The notes beneath the pieces were generated by a model that saw only the letters and a program-made list of their open reading frames with translations, had not been told where the DNA came from and made no database searches. DNA of 64,000 nucleotides, taken from contig JAGRGQ010000001.1 in assembly GCA_020445405.1 (NCBI GenBank), positions 141,112 to 205,111 of the forward strand, in the 5' to 3' direction. This stretch comes from Gammaproteobacteria bacterium. Lineage in GTDB: Bacteria > Pseudomonadota > Gammaproteobacteria > Chromatiales > Chromatiaceae. Every line of letters begins with the position of its first letter. The stretch's first letter is position 1. Positions 35,556 to 44,100 of this stretch are shown one piece after another. The translations under genes were made by a program, and so were the position numbers.

Positions 35556-36647
35556 CTACGGGGGCTGGAAGTCAAACCTAATTGCAGAGCTTCCATCGAA
35601 TCCCCATAAAGAATCTGACCCGGTTGCCAGTGCAGGTTGGCCGCCCAGATGACCTTTCAGCGTCGACAGGATGATCTCGTCCGTAGTCTTGTTGGTCTGC
35701 AGGTCTATTTTCAGCAGAACACCCGGTACCCTATGGACATTCGAGCAGAATGTTGAAATCCAAAGCCCACCGTCCCAGAGTACCGGTGTCTTCGGGCTTG
35801 CATGCACCGCGCACACAGCTATGGACCTTTTCAATGGTATAGTCGCGGCAACGAGATTGCTGGCAGCATCGATGCGTACCGCAACCGGTATAAATTCGCT
35901 TCCTGTTTGTTCGCGTTCACCCAAAATCCAGACGGACCCAGCGACGAAACGGAGTCGATCAGATGTATGATGAAGGGCAATGGGTATCTCGGCGATAACC
36001 TTTTTCGAATGTGGATCGATCCGGCGTAATAAATCAACACCATTTCCATGAATGTATTGCCAGATGTCGCCTTCGCCAAAAGAAAAATCACCAATCCCCG
36101 ATGAACCTGTCGTGACCAATTGGGTGTGCACTTGGTTGTCTGATGCGTTGATCCCGGTTACAACGCCTGTTCGGAGGTTATAAGCCCAGATCGACCCGTC
36201 ACCACTGGCAAAAGGACTCCCTGCATCCTCAACGACCGCGATCGTCTGATTGGTGGTTGGATCGATACGAAACAATTCACCGCGGCCGGTGGATTTTGTC
36301 ATGCCATCCGAAAGCCATATCGAGTGTTCGTCAACCAATAGATCGGCGATTCCACCGGTCCACGGCCGGGAAAGCTCCGCCACTTGGTAGGTCTCAGTAT
36401 TGACTCTTATGTTTTTGTGTCGCCCGAGAGGACTGGGCTCGGTAGCCCAGGCAGATTTGGCAGCAATTTGTACATTTCCCTGACCAGTAGCAGAGAAGGG
36501 CAGAGACACGCGGGTAATCTGTACTTGTCTACCATGCAATGTGTGAATCAGATCCGTCCGGATGGTGCCTGTAGGAGTGGAGGTGCATCCAGAGAGCAAT
36601 AATGCACAGTACACAACGGATGAAACAAACGAAGGGTGTTGCGCCAT
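35556..36647 (-). CDS. Lipoprotein with beta-propeller-like repeats
   Basis: 363 residues from the ATG at 36647. The N-terminus has a lipobox, CALLLSGC, so the mature protein should be lipid-anchored at Cys. The rest has several blades with a loose G-x-x-IW-x-Y/L-x-x-x-x-G-x-V-x-x-I-x pattern (DGSIWAYNLRTGVVTGI; EGDIWQYIHGNG; AGSVWILGERE; DGGLWISTFC), as in YncE/Vgb-like propellers. Its composition is less GC-rich than the neighbouring frd and rnf genes, suggesting later insertion. Function unknown. Confidence 0.65.
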   Translation of the reverse strand: MAQHPSFVSSVVYCALLLSGCTSTPTGTIRTDLIHTLHGRQVQITRVSLPFSATGQGNVQIAAKSAWATEPSPLGRHKNIRVNTETYQVAELSRPWTGGIADLLVDEHSIWLSDGMTKSTGRGELFRIDPTTNQTIAVVEDAGSPFASGDGSIWAYNLRTGVVTGINASDNQVHTQLVTTGSSGIGDFSFGEGDIWQYIHGNGVDLLRRIDPHSKKVIAEIPIALHHTSDRLRFVAGSVWILGEREQTGSEFIPVAVRIDAASNLVAATIPLKRSIAVCAVHASPKTPVLWDGGLWISTFCSNVHRVPGVLLKIDLQTNKTTDEIILSTLKGHLGGQPALATGSDSLWGFDGSSAIRFDFQPP

Positions 36648-36679
36648 ATGTAATGGGTTGCCGTTAAACTTCCAAACGA

Positions 36680-36841
36680 TCAATTAAGATCCCGATTTTC
36701 ACAACCACTGCAACCACTGCAGCGGCTTTTTGGCGGGTCATCATCGGGATCCGGATCGAGCCTACCCAGTAACTGCTGCAAATAGACCCAGACTCCGCAC
36801 AGCGCTCCAAGTCCCAGAATGGCGATAAGATAAGTCAGCAT
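36680..36841 (-). CDS. 53-aa Cys-rich single-span membrane protein of the rnf operon
   Basis: The ATG at 36841 begins 26 bp after the rnfA stop. The product has one hydrophobic helix (LTYLIAILGLGALCGVWVYL), an acidic linker DPDPDDDPP and a C-terminal CSGCSGC motif, so a C-x-x-C-x-x-C metal-binding tail is placed at the membrane. The plan of one helix plus a Cys cluster recalls NqrM, a small factor needed for iron insertion in the Rnf-related Na+-NQR. No sequence identity to NqrM is claimed. It is the last gene of the operon; the ribosome-binding site is weak. Confidence 0.6.
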   Translation of the reverse strand: MLTYLIAILGLGALCGVWVYLQQLLGRLDPDPDDDPPKSRCSGCSGCENRDLN

Positions 36842-36867
36842 TGCCGTTAATATCAGTGTGGTTCGAT

Positions 36868-37446
36868 TCAGGTTGCACTGAACAGCCCGGCGAAACCCAT
36901 GAAGGCCATCGATAGAATACCGGCAATAATCAGGTTCATCGCGGTTCCCCTGATAAGCGCAGGTACATCCGACAGTTCAACCTCCTCGCGTATGCCCGCC
37001 ATCAGCACCAGCGCCAGCGTGAAGCCGGCGCCCGCGCCGAATGCGAACACCAGCCCTTCGGCCAGCCCATAACCGCGGTTGGTGGCGAATATGGCAAGAC
37101 CGAGGATTGCGCAGTTGGTCGTGATCAGCGGCAGAAATATACCCAGTGCCTTGAACAGCGCGGGACTCAGCTTCTTGATCACCATCTCGATGAACTGCAC
37201 CGTGCTTGCGATCACGACGATGAAACTGATCAGTCTGAGATAGGGCGCATAAACCAATACATAGGTGTTCAGAAACCAGCTGCACAGTGCGGTGATCAGC
37301 ATCACGAATATCGTCGCCAGTCCCAGGCGGAAGGCGGTATCGAGCCGTCCGGATACACCCAGAAACGGGCACAAGCCGAGAAAATAAGAGAGCACGAAGT
37401 TGTTGATCAGCAATGCGCTGACAAATATCCACAGCAGCTCGTTCAT
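36868..37446 (-). CDS. rnfA: Rnf complex subunit A
   Basis: 192 residues, six membrane segments, with LINNFVLSYFLGLCPFLGVS and the Cys-bearing TTNCAILGLAIFATNRG. RnfA and RnfE together hold an iron site between their half-membrane helices and pass electrons through the membrane. It overlaps rnfE by four bases. Confidence 0.95.
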   Translation of the reverse strand: MNELLWIFVSALLINNFVLSYFLGLCPFLGVSGRLDTAFRLGLATIFVMLITALCSWFLNTYVLVYAPYLRLISFIVVIASTVQFIEMVIKKLSPALFKALGIFLPLITTNCAILGLAIFATNRGYGLAEGLVFAFGAGAGFTLALVLMAGIREEVELSDVPALIRGTAMNLIIAGILSMAFMGFAGLFSAT

Positions 37447-38093
37447 TGCGCTTCACTCTCCAGCTGCGTCAGACGCTGTTCGAGCCGTTGCTTGCGCTCC
37501 TTGACCCAGCTGAAAAAGAGCAGCAGAAGACCCAGCGTGAGGAAACCTCCGGGCGGCAGAATCATGATTACCCAGGGTTCGAAATCGGGTCCGAACAGCG
37601 AAAAGCCAAACAGCTTTCCTTCACCAAGTATCTCACGCACCGTTCCCAATGACAGCAGTGCAAACAGAAAGCCGGCAGCCATACCCAGTGCGTCCATTAC
37701 GGCCAGGCGCACCGAGTTTCTGGAGGCAAACGCCTCCTGTCTTCCAAGAATCATGCAGTTGACGACGATCAGCGGTATGAACGCACCAAGCTCTTTATGG
37801 ATCTTCGGCACCAGCGCCTCGAGCGTGAAATCGGTGACCGTAACGAAGGTGGCGATGATGATGATGTAGGTGGAGATGCGCACCTGTCGCGGTATCCAGA
37901 GGCGCAGCGACGATACCAGGAAACTCGATCCGACCAGCACGAAAAAGGTGGCGGCTCCCATTGCCAATGCGTTCACCGCGGTATTTGTGACCGCCAGCAT
38001 CGGGCACATGCCGAGCACCTGGACGAACACCGGATTGTCGCGCCAGATCCCCTTGATGAACTCCTGATGCAGATCCTCTTTATGCTTCGCCAT
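37443..38093 (-). CDS. rnfE: Rnf complex subunit E
   Basis: 216 residues, the RnfA paralogue. It shows NPVFVQVLGMCPMLAVTNTA, the VVNCMILGRQEAFAS signature with its Cys, and GTVREILGEG. It lies 3 bp after rnfG and overlaps rnfA. The C-terminal 25 residues are charged and helical (KERKQRLEQRL). Confidence 0.95.
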   Translation of the reverse strand: MAKHKEDLHQEFIKGIWRDNPVFVQVLGMCPMLAVTNTAVNALAMGAATFFVLVGSSFLVSSLRLWIPRQVRISTYIIIIATFVTVTDFTLEALVPKIHKELGAFIPLIVVNCMILGRQEAFASRNSVRLAVMDALGMAAGFLFALLSLGTVREILGEGKLFGFSLFGPDFEPWVIMILPPGGFLTLGLLLLFFSWVKERKQRLEQRLTQLESEAQ

Positions 38094-38096
38094 GGC

Positions 38097-38753
38097 TTAC
38101 CTCTCTGCCTCCGGCCCGGATGCCTGTTCCAACCGCGGTAACCAGAGCCGATTGGCCTCGTTGATGATGCGCACGACCGCCTTCGATGAGATGGTGGCGC
38201 CGGTGATGGCATCAATATCACTGGCTGCCTTGGGTTTTCCCTTTTTGATCGCACGGATCTCCGGATCGACGGAAAGTGACTCGAAGTTGGCGACGAACGC
38301 CGGGTCCTTATAGATCTTATCGCCCAGGCCGGGAGTCTCGCGACTTTCCAGAATTTCCATGCCGGAGATCTTCCGCTGTTCCGGAATGTAGCCGTAGAGA
38401 AGGCGGATGGTGTCCTGAAAACCGGGACCGGCACCGGGAATGGCGTATCCCACCAGCCTGCCGGACGCGTCGAAGCCGCTAAAGATCGCCTCATCGCCTT
38501 TCTGCACCTGGTCGTTGACGGTCAGCGCCCTGTCCCGGTAGACCAGGCGCTGCATGCTGGTGACACCCGGCAGTACCTTGAATACCGCCTCCTCCAGCAC
38601 CTTCGCTTTGTAAGCGGTGATGGTCGGTAGTGTGGTTTCATAGGCGAGCACGATGATCAGACCGGACAGCAGGCCGGCGAAACTGAGTGTCGCGATCAGT
38701 TTCAACGACCCCGGATCACCTTTGCCGACGTGGGTGTTCCGGCTGCTGCTCAT
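38097..38753 (-). CDS. rnfG: Rnf complex subunit G (FMN-binding)
   Basis: 218 residues: one N-terminal membrane helix (about 17-40) and a periplasmic FMN domain. The covalent FMN Thr lies in DAITGATISSKAV (S/TGATxS motif), and GYIPEQRKISGMEILESRETPGLG is the conserved approach region. It overlaps rnfD by four bases. Confidence 0.95.
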   Translation of the reverse strand: MSSSRNTHVGKGDPGSLKLIATLSFAGLLSGLIIVLAYETTLPTITAYKAKVLEEAVFKVLPGVTSMQRLVYRDRALTVNDQVQKGDEAIFSGFDASGRLVGYAIPGAGPGFQDTIRLLYGYIPEQRKISGMEILESRETPGLGDKIYKDPAFVANFESLSVDPEIRAIKKGKPKAASDIDAITGATISSKAVVRIINEANRLWLPRLEQASGPEAER

Positions 38754-39769
38754 TGGTTCTTGATCCCTTTGCCGAACACGCGAGGCTGGGTGTAGCGGTC
38801 AATCAGCGGCGTGGCGGCATTCATCAACAGAATCGCGTACATGACCCCCTCGGGGAAACCGCCGTAGATCCTGATCAGAATCACCAGCAGACCGATTCCG
38901 ACCGCGAATATCCAGGCTCCCCGGGGTGTCAGAGGCGACGTGACTGGATCGGTGGCCATATAGATGGCGCCAAGCAGCAGTCCGCCGGAGAAGATGGAGA
39001 ACAGCGGGCCGGGAAATTTAATGGGATCGAGTATATAGAGCACTGCGGAAAACAGCGCCGCAGAACCGAGGATCCCCGCCGGTATCCGCCAGTCCAGGTC
39101 CCGCCGCAACAGCAGGTAGAGGCCGCCGAGCAGCAGCAGCAATCCGCTGGTTTCGCCGATGCAGCCGGAAGTGTTACCGCTGACGAGTGCCCAGAGTGCG
39201 GTTGACTGCTGCTCGAATTTCATCAAACCCAGCGGTGTGGCGGCACTGACGCCGTCATAGGCCGCCTGCATGAACGGGGCGGCCAGATTACTTGCACTGA
39301 TTTGAAAAAAATCCGCCGGTCCCGTCTGCGGGCTCCAGGTGGTCATGGCAATGGGAAAGGTGGCAAGCAGAAACGCGCGGCCGACCAGCGCCGGATTGAA
39401 TAGATTCTGGCCCATGCCGCCCCAGATCAGCTTGCCCAGACCGATGGCGGCAGCGCCGCCGATAAAAGCCATCCAGAGGGGCAGGGCAGGCGGCAGCGTC
39501 AGGCCCAGCAGCAGACCCGTGAGCAGCGCGGTATAATCGCTCAAACGTTCGAAACGACTGTCGGCAGGGGAGAATATCCACTCGGTCAACATCGCACCGG
39601 CGATACTGCAGAGCAGCACCAGCAACGCGCCCAGTCCGAAATACCAGAGTCCCGCGAGGGTGGCCGGCAGCAGCGCCAGCAGCACGTCGCGCATAGTCTG
39701 ACCAGTGGTCATGTTCTGCTTCAGTAGTGGTGCTGCCTGCAGCTGCAGCCGTGTCTCTTTCGGTTTCAT
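38750..39769 (-). CDS. rnfD: Rnf complex subunit D (FMN-binding membrane subunit)
   Basis: 339 residues from the ATG at 39769, which overlaps the rnfC stop as ATGA; the frame extends further upstream but that part lies in rnfC. It shows the start APLLKQNMTTGQTMRDVLLALLP, the flavin-Thr region SGNTSGCIGETS, and MATDPVTSPLTPRG. RnfD is the NqrB-like subunit thought to carry the ion-translocating path. Confidence 0.93.
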   Translation of the reverse strand: MKPKETRLQLQAAPLLKQNMTTGQTMRDVLLALLPATLAGLWYFGLGALLVLLCSIAGAMLTEWIFSPADSRFERLSDYTALLTGLLLGLTLPPALPLWMAFIGGAAAIGLGKLIWGGMGQNLFNPALVGRAFLLATFPIAMTTWSPQTGPADFFQISASNLAAPFMQAAYDGVSAATPLGLMKFEQQSTALWALVSGNTSGCIGETSGLLLLLGGLYLLLRRDLDWRIPAGILGSAALFSAVLYILDPIKFPGPLFSIFSGGLLLGAIYMATDPVTSPLTPRGAWIFAVGIGLLVILIRIYGGFPEGVMYAILLMNAATPLIDRYTQPRVFGKGIKNQ

Positions 39770-41100
39770 ACGACTTTGCCTGCGGATTGCCGCAGCTGCG
39801 ATTTCGCGGTACGGATCAGTTGCACTATCGGTATCCCGGAGGGGCAGGAGAAGGTACAGGAACCGCACTCAACGCAATCCATGATCGAATAGCGCGGCAT
39901 CTCCTCGTACAGGCGCGCTCTCGCCAGCCTGGCAAGCCGCGACGGATTGAGAAAATACGGACAGGCCTCCAGACAGCGGCCACAGCGGATACAGGCGTAC
40001 TCGCGGCTCTGGACGGAACGCGGTTTGCGGAATGCGAGAATACCGGAGGTGCCTTTGAGTACCGGCACGTCCAGGCTGGCGACGCTGGTTCCCATCATCG
40101 GTCCACCCATCACCACCTGGGAGACACCCTCCTTCAGTCCGTCACAGAATTTGAGGACTTCCCGCAGCGGCGTACCGAGCGGTACCAGAAGATTGGAGGG
40201 TTGCTCGACGCCGTCGCCGGAAACGGTTACCACCCGCTCAATCAGCGGCATCCCGAATTCAAACCAGTCGGCGACAGCCAGTACGCTGCCAACATTGTTT
40301 ACCACCATACCGAGATCCCTGGGCAAGCCGCCAGCCGGAACCTCCCTGCCGAAGATCGACTTGATCAGCATCTTTTCCGCGCCCTGAGGATACTTGACGC
40401 GCAGAGGCGCCACCTGAATCGGCTGACCGGGTTTGATGTGCCGTCGCAGAATTTCAATAGCGTCCGGTTTATTCGTCTCCACGCCGATAGTTGCTGATCT
40501 GGCACCCAGATTGTGCAGCAGAATCTCTATACCCCGCAGCAGGTCATCAGGCCGTTCCACCATCATGCGGTGGTCATTGGTCAGAAAGGGTTCACACTCG
40601 GCGCCGTTCACCAGCAGATGCTCTATATGCTGGCCTTCGGGGATCGAATATTTGGCATGGGCGGGAAAAGCCGCTCCTCCCATACCGACGATTCCGGCGC
40701 GCTGAATTTCAGCGACAAACTCCTCGGCGCCCAGCTGCCGCCAGTCACGTGCCGCACGCGGGAACTGCTGGGTGTCGAAAGGATCGGCCTCGATCACGAT
40801 CGAGCGTGCGAATACGCCGCCGGGATAGCGGCGGTTGTCGATCGCCCGTACCCAGCCCGCCACCGGACTGTGCAGACTGGTGGAGATAAACGCGCCCGGT
40901 TCTGCAATAAGTTCTCCCCGGTGTACCCGGGCTCCCACCTCGACCACCGGCTTTGAAGGTGCGCCAAGCTGCTGGTTCAAAGGCATCACATACTCGCGCA
41001 CGAAGGGCATCCGCTGAATCGGCAGCGACACGGTGGCTTCTTTCGATTCGCGCGGGTGCACGCCATGGGCAAAGCTGAACTTCAGCAGTTTCGACAGCAC
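39766..41100 (-). CDS. rnfC: Rnf complex subunit C (NADH-binding)
   Basis: 444 residues. The N-terminal barrel has GAPSKPVVEVGARVHRGELI. The NADH/FMN domain shows GIVGMGGAAFPAHAK and LVNGAECEPFLTNDHRMM, and two [4Fe-4S] motifs follow: CIRCGRCLEACP and CVECGSCTFSCPSGIP. It exchanges electrons with NADH. The gene starts 36 bp after the large PFOR-like gene and ends within the rnfD start. Confidence 0.95.
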   Translation of the reverse strand: MLSKLLKFSFAHGVHPRESKEATVSLPIQRMPFVREYVMPLNQQLGAPSKPVVEVGARVHRGELIAEPGAFISTSLHSPVAGWVRAIDNRRYPGGVFARSIVIEADPFDTQQFPRAARDWRQLGAEEFVAEIQRAGIVGMGGAAFPAHAKYSIPEGQHIEHLLVNGAECEPFLTNDHRMMVERPDDLLRGIEILLHNLGARSATIGVETNKPDAIEILRRHIKPGQPIQVAPLRVKYPQGAEKMLIKSIFGREVPAGGLPRDLGMVVNNVGSVLAVADWFEFGMPLIERVVTVSGDGVEQPSNLLVPLGTPLREVLKFCDGLKEGVSQVVMGGPMMGTSVASLDVPVLKGTSGILAFRKPRSVQSREYACIRCGRCLEACPYFLNPSRLARLARARLYEEMPRYSIMDCVECGSCTFSCPSGIPIVQLIRTAKSQLRQSAGKVV

Positions 41101-41136
41101 TTTCAGTTTACTCCCCGGGATTTTCCGCGCTTCCCG

Positions 41137-44100
41137 TCATAGCGGAGCATGTGATTTCCCCTCACTGGTCGCATCGTATCCCGCCATCGCCATCAACCGC
41201 ATTCGGATCTCGGAACGCGACTGTTCCAGCAGCTCCCGTTTGAGTTCGCTGATCCGGGCTTCGTAGCTCGATTGCATATTCTCCAGCGCCGTCCGATGTG
41301 CTGCTGCGACATTCTGCTGCGCCTGCTGTTCGACGCGGCGTGTGAACGGCGTCACCAGACCGGCTATTTCCTGCAGGGTCCTCCAGCACCGCAGCCGCTC
41401 CTCACAAACCGTAACCAGTGGCGCTTTCACCCGGTAGCGGACGGTGGCTGTATGCATACCAGAATCCGGAATGAATGGCTCCTTCCCGGCACGCGACATC
41501 TCCGGAAGGGCCAGGTACTCCGCCAGCGGAAGCGTGTCCGGCGCATCCGCAGGCAGCCGCGAGAGCCATTGGGCGAAGCGACGCTCTCCCAGCATCCAGT
41601 GCGCGGTTGTCACCGGCTGGCCTGATTCGTCCGACAACCAGCCGCTGTCGGGATCAGGATTTTCCGCCAGGCTGAAGCGCGAACCGAAAACCCCTTCGGC
41701 TCCGGGATCGTAAAGAAACAGTGGAAAGGTCCGCGTCTTCACCGCAAGACGTGCCTGCATGACAGTCTGGTCCGCAGGAAAGCCATGCCTGCCGGGACTG
41801 GGCGCATGGATCTGAATCAGCGCCGGTCCGGGAAAGTTCAATGCGGTCTCGACTGTTGCCGCAAGGTGTTCGGGATAACCTACCGAACACTGCGCATTCA
41901 GGCTGCTGCGCCAGGCGAGTGTCAGCAGCGCAAGATCCATCCCGGTATCCTGAATGGGAGAGAGCGGCAGTCCGGTGTTCGCACCGGCGGCAAGTCCAAA
42001 GTCGAGTTCCGGGAAGACTATGAACTTGATCGGCAGATTACCCGCCATTATCCCTGACAGCTGCGACAGCCCCCGCCCGGCGAGGAGCGAGCTGCTGCCG
42101 ACGACGATGACCGGCGGACAGAGCGCACGTTCCTCCATCGTCAGATCGTCCCAACCCAGATTATCCAGTGTCGACCACAGGCGTGCCGCATCGGCCGGGC
42201 TCTCCAGCTCCACCCGCGCCTTGCGCATCAACACGAAGCCCTCCAGCGCCTGCTGCAATTGACCCTGCAGCAGACCGGCAGCATATTGTGCTGCGTCTCC
42301 GGTGGTATCCACCGTTACCGGCACGGCGAACGGATTGTCCGGAAAAACGCCGGCCCAGCCTGCGGGCAGGTTGCTGCAGAGCACCAGGCCCAACCCAGCC
42401 CGTCCGAAACCCTGCCGGCCCTCGGCCAGCTGCCATGAAAGATCCCGCAGTTTTTGCGCCAGGCTTACCAGCCGGCGCAATCTCAAAGCATCGATCCGGG
42501 CATCGATCGTGCCCTCTGTTTCGTTGATGAAGCTGGTCAGGTCGGTCTCTCTGGTATCGACGCTGTCCAGCCCCGTCGCCAGTGCATCCAGATCATCCGC
42601 AGGCAACGCGTCGGCAAGCATCTTCCTGATCAGATTGGACAACTTCTCCCGGACAGCACCCACATCCGCGATAAACGCCGTCATCAGCGGCTGCTGCCTG
42701 GCTACCGCCGTCGCCAGCAGCAGGCGCAGCGCCAGACGCTCTCCCGACCCTGGCTCGGCGCCGTCGCCGGCGCCGAGCGAACAGCGAAAGCGTTGCGCCA
42801 TCAGCGCGGCTGCGGGCTTGCCTGGTAAGCTGCCGGCACCGGCCTGCTCCATCGTCGCTTGTGTCGTCTCCGGCAGTTGCTCCCAATTCTTCCAGTTGCG
42901 TTTTGCTTCCGCCGCCAGTTCGCGGGTCTGGTTGCCAAGCGTCATCGCACCCGGTTCACAGTTGCTGACGCAGATGCCGCACCCTTTGCAGATCGCCGGA
43001 TTGACGGCCAGGAAAAGAACGGTGCCGCTACCGTTCAATTGGGTTTCGGGCTCCCGGTAAAGTGCATCGGTCAGCGCCATCGGCAGTGTTCCCAGCGCGC
43101 CGACAATTTTCTCCTGAGCCTCGGCCAGCAGCTGTTTGCGGGGTTCCGGCAGGGATTGCTGCAGCATCCAGTCGAACGCGCCATCCAGCAGCTCACCGGC
43201 GGTTACCGGCGCCGCTCCCCGCACCCGGCAGTTGGCGGCCATGCGTTTAGACAAATTGGAAGAGAGCGGACGGAGCGCCTCCATACCGGTTACGCGCATT
43301 CCGGTCTCGAGCAGTGCACCCGGCTCCAATGCAGTGACTCCAACGGCGCCGTCCGGGCAGAGAGTCCAGCAGGCGCCGCAGCCGGTGCAGGCTTCCGCAT
43401 CCAGAACCGGCAGTGTCTTACGCAGCCGGTCGAACTGCCTGAAGGCTGCGGAGAGCGGTGGCAGAGCGCCTATTGCCAGATAGGGATCCGGGGTGAGCCG
43501 ACTCGATTTACGATCCCGGTAGAGTACTCCGGTCTGGTCCCAGAAACGGGGCAGGCTGTCATAGTTGTCGTCGATGTTTCCCATCCGGTGCAGCTGCGGA
43601 GGGATCATGTCTGCATTGGTCAAGGCATCCGTCGGGAGAGCCGTCAATGTCGCCGGATCGACGCTGATCAGCTGGTCAAATCCCTCTCTGAAGGCGTGCA
43701 GGCGCGCATTCCGGGCATCCTCCGACAAGTCGGATAATACTGTTTCACGGTGGGACAGAAGGCGGCGAAATCCGGTCTCCAGCAGCGCTCTCTCGAGCAG
43801 TATTCCCAATGTGGCCCCCAGAAGCCGCTCCCTGCGCAGACCAGCATCGCCGTCCGCCTTGTGGCTATCCACACAGTAGAGTCGTCCGCCGCGTCGTTGC
43901 AGGCACACTATCAGCTCCGGCGGCAGGCGGATATCATCCGCCCCGGCTTGCTCGAGCAACAGGCAACCCTGCTGATTCAGTTCCAGTCCCGAGGCGATTG
44001 TGTCAATGGCACTGTCGGTGACAATTGCGAGATCGACGGGCAGTCTGTCGCCCGGATCACGCAACTTCCCGGGTGCCCAGATAAACCAGTCGATGCACGC

